DNA of 64,000 nt from Paraburkholderia sprentiae WSM5005 (GCF_001865575.2 NZ_CP017565.2:310001-374000), one strand, 5' to 3'. Shown: positions 17,691 through 27,360, counted from the stretch's first letter. A program made the numbers and translations. Notes: generated by a model from the sequence alone, not told the origin.

Positions 17691-17722
17691 GCAAGTGAGC
17701 AAGTGGGCAAGTGGGCAAGTGA
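17683..17722. repeat. Five tandem copies of an 8-bp unit GCRAGTGR
   Basis: The units GCGAGTGA, GCAAGTGA, GCAAGTGG, GCAAGTGG and GCAAGTGA follow each other without gaps. They begin at the last codons of the Dabb gene, whose TGA stop is the end of the first unit. A sixth, degenerate unit follows. This is a slippage-type repeat that may have altered the protein's C-terminus. Confidence 0.85.
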
Positions 17723-17862
17723 GCGATTGCGCGGCGTCCGGAACAAGCTCAGCGCAACCTGCCCGAAGCAATGCTGGCGAGAGTAGAGGACACGACGTTC
17801 GAGGCGCTTTCGTTCACGCTGTGACCGATAGGCCGTCTGCTGTCGGAACTTGACGTGTCCTC

Positions 17863-17882
17863 CGGGCAGCTGCCCGCTTTTT
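17863..17882 (+). terminator. Likely terminator of the LLM-to-Dabb operon
   Basis: A perfect palindrome CGGGCAGCTGCCCG is followed by CTTTTT. It lies about 170 bases after the Dabb stop and is correctly oriented for the plus strand. A second, weaker hairpin before seven T's at about 18059 could back it up. The rest of the gap 17723-18103 shows no gene. Confidence 0.65.
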
Positions 17883-18103
17883 CATCGCCACGGTCGATGT
17901 CTTCGAACTAGCCGATCTTCGCGGTCTGCCGCTTTCGTCAAGAGCTCTCCGTTGAATCAGCCAGGCTCCAAGTTGGGTGACAGAATTCGCATGTCGGTCA
18001 GCCATGACACAGCAACATCTCATCCGGAGGTCAGTGGGTCGTGCCGACCGGATGGTCAGCTTTTTTTCTTGAGAAGTCGTCCAGCCCAAGCGAGATCTGA
18101 TAC

Positions 18104-18622
18104 TCAATCGGTTCGATCGGAATATTTTCGAAGCCCACGCTTTATGGCTTTGTAGAGCGCAGGGCCGAGTTCGCTTTCCATTTCTGCCTCGGTCTGTTCC
18201 AGCGCGGTGTGGAATTGTTCGAGCCAGTTCCGGCCTCGTTCAGTGAACAGCACAACCTTGGCACGTCCGTCGGTGGGGTCCGGTTCCCGCTTCACGATTC
18301 CGAGAGTTTCAAGCTGCGTGATGAGTTCTCCAAGTGACTGCTTTGTCATCGCCGCCCGACGCGCAAGCTCAACCGCCCGGGTTCCCTCAAGATCGAGGTT
18401 TCGGGTGACACTGATATGGCTGAGCGTACATTCGTCGTGGCCCGCGATAGCCATCTTCTCCAGTACGCTCGCCTCAAACCGGTGAACTGCCTCGTTCAGC
18501 AGCCTTCCTATATTTGACGTCCGCCATGCACCGCTCGCTCCAGGACGCGCCACGTCATCGTGGACTGCACGCCGTTCTGTCATTTTCTTCCGGTCGCTGG
18601 TTGTGTCGGGTGTCACGGCCAT
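18104..18622 (-). CDS. MarR-family transcriptional regulator
   Basis: About 172 residues from the ATG at 18622; a longer frame reaches 18733 but would overlap the promoter of the divergent hydroxylase gene. Winged-helix features are visible: ELARRAAMTKQSLGELITQL as the recognition helix region, LGIVKREPDPTDGRAKVVLF as the wing. The dimerisation helices flank it. MarR proteins usually repress a divergent catabolic operon and release it on binding a phenolic ligand. Here that operon is the hydroxyquinol pathway starting at 18813, with the operator expected between 18623 and 18812. Confidence 0.88.
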   Translation of the reverse strand: MAVTPDTTSDRKKMTERRAVHDDVARPGASGAWRTSNIGRLLNEAVHRFEASVLEKMAIAGHDECTLSHISVTRNLDLEGTRAVELARRAAMTKQSLGELITQLETLGIVKREPDPTDGRAKVVLFTERGRNWLEQFHTALEQTEAEMESELGPALYKAIKRGLRKYSDRTD

Positions 18623-18812
18623 GTTAGTTGCTGTTTTCAAATGAATGATTGGCTGAAAATCGCCCATATGCCTTGCCGCACAAAGTATATCGCCACCTTG
18701 CGAGCCGGGTTTGAATCCAGGCGGTGAAAACACCTACTTGTTGATGTGGTCAGGCAGCCTTACTATCAATCATGTCAGAAATGCTTGCGATAAATCAACC
18801 TCAATATCAGCT

Positions 18813-20540
18813 ATGAGTGCGGAAACGATGGAAGCCGATGTGATGATCTGCGGTGGCGGCCCGTGCGGCCTCATGCTGGCCAATGAACTTGGGCGCCGTG
18901 GCGTCTCCGTGTTTCTAGCGGATGAAAAGGAGAGCACTGCATTCAATCCCCAGGCAAACGCCACTCAGGCCCGGACCATGGAGCACTACAGACGGCTGGG
19001 CTTTGCGGACGAAATCCGCGCCCAGGGCTTGCCTCCGGACTTTCCCACGGACATCGCCTACTTCACCCGCTATGCGGGGCACGAACTCGCGCGTTTCAGG
19101 CTGCCGTCCGCCCAGGAGGCCATACTCAAGGCTCGGGAGCTCAAGGGCCCGTGGAGTGCGGCCGAGTTACCGCATCGGGTTTCGCAGAAGTACGTGGAGG
19201 CGGTGCTCCGGCGTCAGGCCGAACGGCTGCCGGGCGTGACTGTTCGCTACGGACACCGGGTGGCCGATTTCAAAGAGGATGCCGAGGGAGTAGAAACCAC
19301 GGTTGTGGATCGACGCGGCGGTACACCTTTTATCGTCCGCAGCCGGTATCTGGTTGGCGCGGACGGGCCGAGGAGCTTCGTGCGCGAGCGGCTGGGGTTC
19401 CGCTATACGGGCGAAACAGGCATCATCCGTGACTTCATGGGTGGCCGCATGTTTGCCGTCTACCTGCGTTGCCCCGATTTTTACCAGCGCATCCCGCATG
19501 CTTCTGCGTGGATGAATGTAACGTTTAATCGTGACCGCCGGGCATTCATGGCGGCTGTGGACGGGAAGGGTGAGTTTGCTTTCCACACGCAGTTGCGGGC
19601 ACATGAGAAGGAAGAGACCTTCACCGACGCGGACGCGCGTGCGCTGTTTATAGCCGCGGCAGGCATCGATCTCGACGTCGAGGTCCTCTCCAAGGGGGGC
19701 TGGACAGCGGGGCACTCGCTGGTTGCCGAGCACTTTCAGCGGGGTCGCATCTTTCTGGGAGGCGATGCGGTGCATCTGTTCACGCCGACTGGTGGGCTCG
19801 GATACAACACGGCGGTGGAGGACGCCGTCAATCTCGGCTGGAAGCTCGCCTCGGTGTTAAAGGGGAAGGCCGGCGTCGGCCTGCTCGACACGTATGAACT
19901 CGAGCGTCGGCCTCTTGCCATCAGAAACACTAGTTATGCCCGTGCGTTCGCCGATTCCCTGGGCTTATTCGCTCCGGTAGCGGAAATCGAGGAGGACGGG
20001 CCACGTGGTGACGCCGCGCGGGTCGAGGCCGGAAAGTATCTGGGTGAACATGGGCGCGCCGAGTTCAATATTCCCGGTGTTACGTTTGGCGACCGCTACG
20101 ATGGCTCGCCGGCCATCGTAGCGGACGGCTCATGCCCACCCGCCGACGCTCCGAATGCTTACACCCCTACTGCCTATCCGGGTGGACGGCCACCTCATGC
20201 GTGGCTTGAAGATGGATCGTCGCTTTTTGACGCCTTTGGATTTGATTGGACGCTTCTGGTGTTGGGTCCGATCGCTGAGGATGCAACGCCGTTCGCGTCG
20301 GCGATGAATCGGTTCAATGTCGACCTCCGGGTCGTACGGATATCCGGTCCCGAAATATCTGCGCTTTACGAAGCACCGCTTGTTCTCATCCGTCCGGACC
20401 AGATCGTTGCATGGCGTGGAAGTACAGCGTCGGAAGCTAACCGTATCGTGAACCGGGTACTGGGCCACCGCGACGAAGCGCGTGAAGGTGAGCTCACGGT
20501 TTTACCTAGTGAGATGCGTGATTCGGGAGTTCGTCAATGA
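18813..20540 (+). CDS. FAD-dependent aromatic hydroxylase (flavoprotein monooxygenase)
   Basis: A 575-residue class A flavoprotein monooxygenase. It shows the dinucleotide fold GGGPCGLMLANELGRRG near residue 13, VGADGPRSFVRERLG for the DG motif, and GDAVHLFTPTGGLGYNTAVE for the GD motif. A thioredoxin-like C-terminal domain follows, as in phenol hydroxylase, MhpA and resorcinol hydroxylase. It uses NAD(P)H and O2 to hydroxylate a phenol, possibly with loss of a carboxylate. Since hydroxyquinol dioxygenase and maleylacetate reductase follow, its product is most likely hydroxyquinol (1,2,4-trihydroxybenzene). The stop overlaps the next ATG by four bases. The start MSAETMEAD was chosen over an earlier frame extension lacking similarity. 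Confidence 0.9.
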   Translation: MSAETMEADVMICGGGPCGLMLANELGRRGVSVFLADEKESTAFNPQANATQARTMEHYRRLGFADEIRAQGLPPDFPTDIAYFTRYAGHELARFRLPSAQEAILKARELKGPWSAAELPHRVSQKYVEAVLRRQAERLPGVTVRYGHRVADFKEDAEGVETTVVDRRGGTPFIVRSRYLVGADGPRSFVRERLGFRYTGETGIIRDFMGGRMFAVYLRCPDFYQRIPHASAWMNVTFNRDRRAFMAAVDGKGEFAFHTQLRAHEKEETFTDADARALFIAAAGIDLDVEVLSKGGWTAGHSLVAEHFQRGRIFLGGDAVHLFTPTGGLGYNTAVEDAVNLGWKLASVLKGKAGVGLLDTYELERRPLAIRNTSYARAFADSLGLFAPVAEIEEDGPRGDAARVEAGKYLGEHGRAEFNIPGVTFGDRYDGSPAIVADGSCPPADAPNAYTPTAYPGGRPPHAWLEDGSSLFDAFGFDWTLLVLGPIAEDATPFASAMNRFNVDLRVVRISGPEISALYEAPLVLIRPDQIVAWRGSTASEANRIVNRVLGHRDEAREGELTVLPSEMRDSGVRQ

Positions 20541-21595
20541 CTGCGAGCTTTACATACCAGATCAACCCGGGCCGCATTCTGTTTGGCCCGGGGACACTGG
20601 AAGCCGTTGCTGACGAGATCGGGGGACTGGGCGCGAAGCGCGCGCTGATCCTGTCCACGCCGTTCCAGCGCGCCGATGCGCAGAAACTGGCTGGGCGAAT
20701 AGGGTCACTGGCGGCCGGCATGTTCAGCGAAGCCGCCACGCACACCCCGGTGGCCGTGACACTTAAAGCCATGGAGGCATTCGAGGCTTCGGGCGCGGAT
20801 TGCCTGGTCGCGCTGGGCGGCGGCTCGACCATCGGCCTGGGCAAGGCCATCGCGTGGCGCAACGACGCACCGCAGATCGTCGTGGCTACAACATACGCGG
20901 GTTCCGAGGTGACTCCGATCCTGGGGCAGACCGAGAACGGGATCAAGACGACCGTCCGCGATCCGAAGGTCCTGCCCGAAGTCGTGATCTACGACGCGAC
21001 GCTGACTATCGACCTACCCGTGGCGATGAGCGTGACCAGCGGTCTGAACGCGATGGCCCACGCGGTCGAGGGCGTATACGCACGCGACCGCAATCCGGTT
21101 TCGTCGCTGATGGCGGTGGAGGGCGTGCGCGCATTGCGCGATGCGCTGCGCGTCATCGTTAAGCGTCCGGACGATCTGCCAGCCCGAACCGATGCGCTTT
21201 ATGGCGCCTGGTTGTGCGGCTCGGTGCTGGGGACCGTCGGCATGTCGTTGCATCACAAGCTTTGCCACACGCTGGGTGGAAGCTTTGACCTGCCTCACGC
21301 GGAAACCCACGCGATCGTGTTGCCGCATTCGGCAGCCTACAACGCACCGGCGGCCGCTGCGGAACTGCAGCCGCTGGCTGACCTGTTCAGCGGCTCGATC
21401 GGCGGCGGACTTCATGACTTTGCCAGGTCGCTTGGCGCCCCACTGGCCTTGAAAGATCTGGGTCTGAAGGAATCACAACTTGACCTTGCGGCCGATCTGG
21501 CGGTAAAGAACCCGTACTGGAATCCGCGTCCCATCGAGCGGACTGCTGTACGTTCGCTGCTGCAGCGCGCCTGGGAAGGCGCTCGGCCGGAATGA
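20537..21595 (+). CDS. Maleylacetate reductase
   Basis: A 352-residue iron-containing-alcohol-dehydrogenase-family protein, the usual length for maleylacetate reductase. It starts YQINPGRILFGPGTL. The NAD-binding region has LGGGSTIGLGKAIAWR, then ATTYAGSEVTPILGQTE and the C-terminal HHKLCHTLGGSFDLPHAETH, typical of TfdF/MacA-like enzymes. It reduces maleylacetate to 3-oxoadipate with NADH, the step right after hydroxyquinol ring cleavage. Overlapping start and stop codons on the 5' side and a 42-bp gap to the dioxygenase make this a tight operon. Confidence 0.95.
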   Translation: MTASFTYQINPGRILFGPGTLEAVADEIGGLGAKRALILSTPFQRADAQKLAGRIGSLAAGMFSEAATHTPVAVTLKAMEAFEASGADCLVALGGGSTIGLGKAIAWRNDAPQIVVATTYAGSEVTPILGQTENGIKTTVRDPKVLPEVVIYDATLTIDLPVAMSVTSGLNAMAHAVEGVYARDRNPVSSLMAVEGVRALRDALRVIVKRPDDLPARTDALYGAWLCGSVLGTVGMSLHHKLCHTLGGSFDLPHAETHAIVLPHSAAYNAPAAAAELQPLADLFSGSIGGGLHDFARSLGAPLALKDLGLKESQLDLAADLAVKNPYWNPRPIERTAVRSLLQRAWEGARPE

Positions 21596-21637
21596 TGGTC
21601 GTTGACGTGCGATATCGTTCATCAAGGGAAATCGACC

Positions 21638-22489
21638 ATGCCCGAATTTTTTAAAGAAAGCAGTTCTGTTGAAGCCGTCAATTCCCGCATCGCGCCGGAT
21701 ACCAATCCCCGCTTCAAGGAGGTGATGACTTCGCTAGTGGCCCACCTTCATGCCTTCGTGAAAGATGTTCATCTCACGCAACAGGAATGGGAGGTCGCGA
21801 TCGACTTCCTGACCCGGACCGGGCAGATCTGTAGCGAAGAGCGGCAGGAGTTCATCCTGTTGAGCGACACGCTGGGTGTGTCGATGCTGGTCGACGCGAT
21901 CAATAACCGCCGCCCTGGTGGCGCGACCGAAAACACGGTGATGGGGCCATTCCATGTCGTGGGTGCGCCTGAGCGTGAAATGGGGGCGCATATATCGTTC
22001 GATGGAAAAGGCGAGCGTTGTCTTTTCGTGGGGCGTGTAATCGATCTGCACGGCAATCCTGTCGCCGGTGCCCGCCTCGACGTGTGGTCCGATAACTCGG
22101 AAGGATTCTACGACGTGCAGCAGCCGGATATTCAGCCCAGGTGGAATAACCGCGGCATCTTCACGACCGGCGAGGATGGGCAATATAACTTCGTCGGCAT
22201 CAAGCCCGTTTCATACCCGATCCCGCATGACGGACCTGTCGGGAAAATGCTCGCTGCACTCGGGCGTGGCCCGTACCGTCCTGCACATATGCACTTTATG
22301 GTGACTGCGGAGGGCTTCCAGAAGCTGGTCACCCACACGTTCGTCGGCGACGACGCATACATCACTTGCGATGCGGTATTTGGTGTCAAGCAAACGCTGG
22401 TAGCACCCTTCGAGCGCATTAACGGCGTCGAGACGATCTGGCGTTCATCATTTGATTTCGTGCTTACACCGATTGATGTCTCCCCGTGA
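21638..22489 (+). CDS. Hydroxyquinol 1,2-dioxygenase (intradiol)
   Basis: A 283-residue intradiol dioxygenase starting at 21638, after AAGGGAA. The N-terminal helical linker domain (about 1-100) is that of catechol/hydroxyquinol dioxygenases. The four Fe(III) ligands appear as Y158 (GFYDVQ), Y193 (VSYPIPHD), H217 and H219 (PAHMHF). The RWNNRG and DGPVGKMLAALGR segments favour the hydroxyquinol over the catechol branch. It converts hydroxyquinol to maleylacetate, which the upstream gene product reduces. It is cytoplasmic and homodimeric in known relatives. Confidence 0.95.
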   Translation: MPEFFKESSSVEAVNSRIAPDTNPRFKEVMTSLVAHLHAFVKDVHLTQQEWEVAIDFLTRTGQICSEERQEFILLSDTLGVSMLVDAINNRRPGGATENTVMGPFHVVGAPEREMGAHISFDGKGERCLFVGRVIDLHGNPVAGARLDVWSDNSEGFYDVQQPDIQPRWNNRGIFTTGEDGQYNFVGIKPVSYPIPHDGPVGKMLAALGRGPYRPAHMHFMVTAEGFQKLVTHTFVGDDAYITCDAVFGVKQTLVAPFERINGVETIWRSSFDFVLTPIDVSP

Positions 22490-22565
22490 CATTTTTTTCT
22501 TCATGTCCCCAGGTGACAAGGGGGAACCGGGATCTTCTACTGGCAATTACGACGAGATGCAGTTT

Positions 22566-24164
22566 ATGAATACCCAGATATCGACCGCCGAAGACCGGAT
22601 TACCGTGCGCGATGCGGTCATCGACCTGATGCGTCGCCTCGGCATAAAGAAACTCTTTGGCAATCCCGGTTCGACCGAGTTGCCGATGCTCCGGGATTTC
22701 CCGTCGGATTTTCAATACGTCCTCGGCCTCCAGGAAGCTGTGGTGGTAGGTATGGCCGACGGTTACGCGCAGGCGACCGGCAATGCGTCGCTGGTCAATC
22801 TGCACTCTGCTGCGGGCGTCGGAAATGCGATGGGCAATATCTTTACGGCGTACAAGAATCGTACGCCAATGATCATTACTGCGGGCCAGCAGGCCCGATC
22901 GATTCTGCCCTTTGATCCGTACCTTGGGTCGATGCAGGCGGCCGAATTGCCCAAACCGTATGTGAAATGGAGCATTGAGCCTGCCCGGGCGGAAGATGTC
23001 CCCCTGGCGCTCGCCCGCGCTTACCACATTGCCATGCAGGAACCGCGCGGTCCGGTATTTGTCTCGATTCCGGTGGACGACTGGGACCGGCCGGCCGAGC
23101 GCGTTGAGTTAGCTGATGTTAGCAGTCGCGTGCGCCCGGACCCGGACGGCATTGACCGAATCGGCGCTGCACTGGACCGATGCAGTCGACCGGCCTTTGT
23201 TGTCGGTGCCGCGATTGATCAGGCAGGAGCCTGGGACGAAATTGTATTGCTGGCGGAGAGGCACAATGCGCGGGTGTACGTCGCTCCGATGTCCGCTCGT
23301 TGCAGCTTTCCTGAAAATCATTATCTGTTCGGTGGGTTCCTGCCGCCAATGCGAGAGCGGATCGTGCAGGCCCTGTCAGGGCATGATCTAGTCGTCGTGG
23401 TGGGGGCCCCCGCATTCGCATACCACGTTGAAGGAAACGGCCCTCACATTCCTCATGGGTCCGCCCTGTGCCAGCTCGTGGATGACGCTTCCGTGGCCGC
23501 TTCGTCTCCGTCTGGACTGTCGGTTGTCGGCAATGTCTGCCTTGGTCTTGCGGACCTGCTCTCACGCCCGCAGGTATCGCAGCGTCCCGCCCCCGAGCCT
23601 CGTGTCGCCCTCCCGCGCGCCGAGGCGGAAGAGGTGATGTCGGTGGCATTCGCGTTGCAGACGCTGGCTGAGGCGCGGGACCCGTCGCACATTGTGGTGG
23701 AGGAAGCGCCCAGTTCGAGGCGGACGATGCAGAATTATCTGCCGTTCACGCAAAGGGGCACTTTCTTTACGATGGCAAGCGGTGGGCTAGGTTACGGGAT
23801 GCCTGCAGCCGTCGGCGTCGCTCTGGCCAGTCCCGGAAGAAAGGTCATTGGTCTGATCGGTGACGGGTCCAGCATGTACTCGATCCAGGCACTGTGGAGC
23901 GCATCGCAGCTCGGCCTTCCAGTGACATTCGTCATCCTCAATAACGGGCGCTATGAAGCGCTTCGGGATTTCGCTCTTCACTTCGGTTTCGACAAACAGG
24001 ATGTGGTGCAGGGCACGGCCCTCCCTGATATTGACTTCGTGGGCCTGGCAAAAGCGATGGGATGCAGCGGCATTAGCGTGGACCGTGCGGACATCCTTCC
24101 GAACGTGTTGAAAGAGGCATTCGCGGAAGGCAGACCGAATCTGGTCGAAATTATGGTCGCCTGA
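22566..24164 (+). CDS. Thiamine-diphosphate-dependent decarboxylase, benzoylformate decarboxylase-like
   Basis: About 532 residues, normal for the family. Starts at 22557 and 22566 are both possible; the frame extension back to 22452 overlaps the dioxygenase. E57 (LGLQEAVV) would activate the cofactor. H80 in NLHSAAGVG matches the catalytic His70 of benzoylformate decarboxylase, and FPENHYLFGG supplies a candidate for its second His. The ThDP motif GDGSSMYSIQALWSAS leads to ILNNGRY. It would turn an aromatic 2-oxo acid into an aldehyde, feeding the aldehyde dehydrogenase next to it. This implies that the pathway starts from a mandelate- or arylglyoxylate-type compound. Confidence 0.9.
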   Translation: MNTQISTAEDRITVRDAVIDLMRRLGIKKLFGNPGSTELPMLRDFPSDFQYVLGLQEAVVVGMADGYAQATGNASLVNLHSAAGVGNAMGNIFTAYKNRTPMIITAGQQARSILPFDPYLGSMQAAELPKPYVKWSIEPARAEDVPLALARAYHIAMQEPRGPVFVSIPVDDWDRPAERVELADVSSRVRPDPDGIDRIGAALDRCSRPAFVVGAAIDQAGAWDEIVLLAERHNARVYVAPMSARCSFPENHYLFGGFLPPMRERIVQALSGHDLVVVVGAPAFAYHVEGNGPHIPHGSALCQLVDDASVAASSPSGLSVVGNVCLGLADLLSRPQVSQRPAPEPRVALPRAEAEEVMSVAFALQTLAEARDPSHIVVEEAPSSRRTMQNYLPFTQRGTFFTMASGGLGYGMPAAVGVALASPGRKVIGLIGDGSSMYSIQALWSASQLGLPVTFVILNNGRYEALRDFALHFGFDKQDVVQGTALPDIDFVGLAKAMGCSGISVDRADILPNVLKEAFAEGRPNLVEIMVA

Positions 24165-24223
24165 AAGCGGTTTTACGCGAATCATGGACCGAGCCTGACA
24201 ATATCACAAAATAGGATACCTAA

Positions 24224-25675
24224 ATGAAAGAGATGGCACTATTTATCGACGGAAACCACGTTCCAGCCGCTGGGAAAGCAACGTTCGACCGCCGCAATCC
24301 TCTCGACGGTGAAGTGGCAACCCGCGCTGCTGCTGCTTCCGTGTCCGATGCACAGGCTGCCGTGCGCAGTGCTGCGCAGGCATTCCCGGCATGGGCTGCG
24401 GTGGGGCCTGGAAAGCGGCGCTCACTTCTGGATGAGGCTGCGCGGGTCCTTGCAGCAAAATCCGACGCACTTGTGGTGGCCATGATGGCCGAGACAGGAG
24501 CCTCCGAAGTCTGGGCGCGCTTTAACATCCATCTAGGTGTCGAGTCCTTGCGCGAAGCGGCGGCAATGACAACGCAGATCACTGGTGAAGTGATTCCCTC
24601 CGATATCCCCGGGAACCTCGCGCTCGGCGTACGCCAGCCTGCTGGCGTAGTACTGGGCATCGCCCCGTGGAACGCTCCCATTATTCTCGGGGTCAGGGCG
24701 ATCGCGACTCCACTCGCATGCGGTAACACGGTCATCTTCAAGGGTTCGGAAGTGTGTCCCGCTACGCACGGTCTGATTGTCGACGCGCTTCACGAGGCTG
24801 GGCTGCCCAGAGGCGTGGTGAATTTCATCACGAACGCGCCGGAGGACGCAGCTTCGATCGTCGAAACCCTGATCACGGCGCCCGCTGTCCGGCGCGTGAA
24901 CTTTACCGGCTCGACGCGTGTAGGAAAAGTCATCGCCCGACTTTGCGCTGACGCACTGAAGCCTGCCGTACTCGAGCTTGGAGGAAAGGCCCCGCTGCTT
25001 GTCCTCGCGGATGCGGATATGGAGGCGGCCGTCGAAGGCGCAGCATTCGGGGCCTTTATCAATTCCGGTCAGGTTTGCATGTCGACGGAGCGGATCATCG
25101 TCGACGAGCGCATTGCCGATGCCTTCGTGGAACGTCTGCGTCTCAAGGCGTCGTCATTGTCTCTGGGCGATCCGCGCAACGGACCGGTTGTGCTGGGCTC
25201 GGTCTTCGACATGTCAACCGTACATCGATGCAACGCGCTTATTGACGATGCGCTGGAGAAGGGGGCGACGCTTGTATGCGGAGGTCGTGCCACAGACACG
25301 CTGATGCCCGCAACGTTGCTGGACAACGTGACCTCCGCAATGAAGATCTTCAGTGAAGAATCGTTCGGTCCCGTCAAGCCGATCGTACGGGTGCGCGGCG
25401 ACGAGGAGGCGATCGCGTGTGCAAACGAAAATTCGTATGGTTTGTCTGCCGCGGTCTTCAGCCGCGACGTCGCCCGGGCAATGCAGGTCGCGGCTCGCAT
25501 CCAGTCAGGCATTTGCCATATCAACGGTCCGACGGTTCACGATGAAGCGCAAATGCCTTTCGGCGGCGTCAAGGAAAGCGGCGTCGGCCGTTTTGGTGGA
25601 CGCGCCGGGATCGCGGAATTCACTGATCTTCGCTGGATAACGGTGCAGACAACGCCTCGCCACTATCCCTTCTGA
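24224..25675 (+). CDS. Aldehyde dehydrogenase (benzaldehyde/vanillin/salicylaldehyde type)
   Basis: A 483-residue NAD(P)-dependent aldehyde dehydrogenase. PWNAPIILGVRAIATPLACG marks the cofactor fold, FTGSTRVGK the nucleotide loop, LELGGKAPLLVL the general base Glu, and NSGQVCMSTERIIV the catalytic Cys. The PTVHDEAQMPFGGVKESGVG tail is typical of salicylaldehyde and vanillin dehydrogenases. It should oxidise the aldehyde released by the adjacent decarboxylase to an aromatic acid for the FAD hydroxylase. It lies 59 bp after the decarboxylase, in the same operon. Confidence 0.93.
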   Translation: MKEMALFIDGNHVPAAGKATFDRRNPLDGEVATRAAAASVSDAQAAVRSAAQAFPAWAAVGPGKRRSLLDEAARVLAAKSDALVVAMMAETGASEVWARFNIHLGVESLREAAAMTTQITGEVIPSDIPGNLALGVRQPAGVVLGIAPWNAPIILGVRAIATPLACGNTVIFKGSEVCPATHGLIVDALHEAGLPRGVVNFITNAPEDAASIVETLITAPAVRRVNFTGSTRVGKVIARLCADALKPAVLELGGKAPLLVLADADMEAAVEGAAFGAFINSGQVCMSTERIIVDERIADAFVERLRLKASSLSLGDPRNGPVVLGSVFDMSTVHRCNALIDDALEKGATLVCGGRATDTLMPATLLDNVTSAMKIFSEESFGPVKPIVRVRGDEEAIACANENSYGLSAAVFSRDVARAMQVAARIQSGICHINGPTVHDEAQMPFGGVKESGVGRFGGRAGIAEFTDLRWITVQTTPRHYPF

Positions 25676-25781
25676 CAGGGATCTGAAATATCGAAGCACC
25701 AGACCGCAAACACTCGAATCGCCAACGAAAACCAATTAAACGCGCGACGGCTCGAACCCGCGCATGAACAGGAGACACAAG

Positions 25782-27185
25782 ATGGCTAGCTATGTACCCC
25801 CCGCCAGTTTCGGCGGCGATCCGCCCACACGGCGCGATGATGAGATAGGACTGCAGAGCGAAAGCAGAACGGTGGATATTGGGAAGGTGCTGGACGACGG
25901 CCCGTTCACCGGCTTTCAGAAGCTCATCGTCCTTCTTGCCGCGCTGTCGGTTATTTTCGACGGCTGCGACACCCAGGTGATCGGGTTTGCCATTCCGGTG
26001 CTGATCAAGGAGTGGGGCATCGCACGGAATGCCTTTGCGCCGGTGGTGGCCGCAGGACTAATTGGAATGGGCATCGGCAGTGCCTGCGCAGGTCTGTTTG
26101 CGGACCGCTTCGGGCGACGCTGGGCCGTGATCGGTAGCGTGCTCGTATTTGGGTTTGCGACGGCCGCAATCAGCCTTGCCCCCAATCCGACGGTGGTTGC
26201 GGTACTGCGCTTCGTAGCGGGCCTTGGTATTGGCGGGGCGGTACCGACCGCTGCAACGCTGACGGCAGAATATACCCCGATACCGTTTCGAACGATTGCG
26301 ATTACGGTCACGATTCTGTGTGTGCCGCTCGGTGGGATGTTTGCCGGTCTGTTCTCGAGTGTCATCCTGCCGGCGTACGGCTGGCGCGTGCTGTTTCTTA
26401 CCGGTGGTGTGCTCCCACTCGTCCTGGCGATCGTGCTGCTGTTCGCACTGCCGGAGTCCCCGCGTTTCCTTTCGCGTCGCCCACACCGTTGGAAAGAATT
26501 GACGAAGCTTCTCGGCCGCATGTCACGTCACGTTACAGACGATGCAAGCTTTGTTGATGTTCGCGAACAGAGCGCTGAAAAGCACGTCGGTTTCACGGCA
26601 CTGTTCAAGGATGGCCGCGCCTCCGACACCATCGCCATCTGGTGCGCATTCTTCATGTGCCTGCTGGCCATCTATGCGGCCTTCAGCTGGCTACCGAGCA
26701 TGTTGGCCAACGGAGGCCTGTCGGTGCGCCAGGCGGGTTATGGACTTACCCTGTACAACCTCGGTGGCGCGATCGGCGCGCTGGCGTGTGCCGTGATCAT
26801 CGGGCGCTTCGGCTCGCGTGGACCGCTGCTCCTCTGCTGTTTCGGCGCGGCCGCCAGTGTTGGGCTGCTGATGACGGTGAATGTCGTGCAGCACGTATCG
26901 CTGCTGATGGCCGGGCTCTTCGCACACGGCCTGTTCGTCAATGCGGTGCAGGTAGCGATGGTTGCGCTTTGCGCGCATGTCTATCCGACCGGCGTCCGTG
27001 CGACCGGAACCGCATCGGCATTCTCCTTCGGCCGCATGGGCTCCATTGTCAGCGCCTTTGCCGGAGCCGCGATTATTACCGCTGGCGGTGCGTCGTCATA
27101 CCTGCTGATGTTAGGTGCCGCAATGACCGTCGTGCTGATCGCACTGGCACTCGTGCGGCGACACATACCGCGTTCCATTAGATAA
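25782..27185 (+). CDS. MFS transporter, aromatic acid:H+ symporter (AAHS) type
   Basis: A 467-residue protein with about 12 membrane segments from residue 45 on. The start is the ATG at 25782, with GGAGACA upstream. The AAHS signature between TM2 and TM3 is seen as AGLFADRFGRRW, and a DGCDTQVIGFAIPVL stretch in TM1 carries the Asp typical of PcaK/BenK-type symporters. It sits in the inner membrane and probably imports the aromatic acid used by the upstream operon. The gene ends about 70 bp before the IS110-type element. Confidence 0.93.
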   Translation: MASYVPPASFGGDPPTRRDDEIGLQSESRTVDIGKVLDDGPFTGFQKLIVLLAALSVIFDGCDTQVIGFAIPVLIKEWGIARNAFAPVVAAGLIGMGIGSACAGLFADRFGRRWAVIGSVLVFGFATAAISLAPNPTVVAVLRFVAGLGIGGAVPTAATLTAEYTPIPFRTIAITVTILCVPLGGMFAGLFSSVILPAYGWRVLFLTGGVLPLVLAIVLLFALPESPRFLSRRPHRWKELTKLLGRMSRHVTDDASFVDVREQSAEKHVGFTALFKDGRASDTIAIWCAFFMCLLAIYAAFSWLPSMLANGGLSVRQAGYGLTLYNLGGAIGALACAVIIGRFGSRGPLLLCCFGAAASVGLLMTVNVVQHVSLLMAGLFAHGLFVNAVQVAMVALCAHVYPTGVRATGTASAFSFGRMGSIVSAFAGAAIITAGGASSYLLMLGAAMTVVLIALALVRRHIPRSIR

Positions 27186-27360
27186 GAAGGGTGGACCTCC
27201 CAGATTGCCTGCTTCATTCGTCCCATCGTTTCGCCGACGTGGCTTGCCCGTTTAGATGGAATGGTCGCCTCCCGCCTTAACGGGCCGTCCGGCGCCGCGG
27301 TCTCGCGTCCAAAGCATGCCACATTGCTGGTTCGGCAGTCCTGCCGTCAAGGAGAACCAG

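Noticed and set aside
17683..17722. CRISPR-like array
   Set aside because: The repeats are 8 bp without spacers, so this is a simple tandem repeat. No CRISPR array or cas gene is visible in the window.
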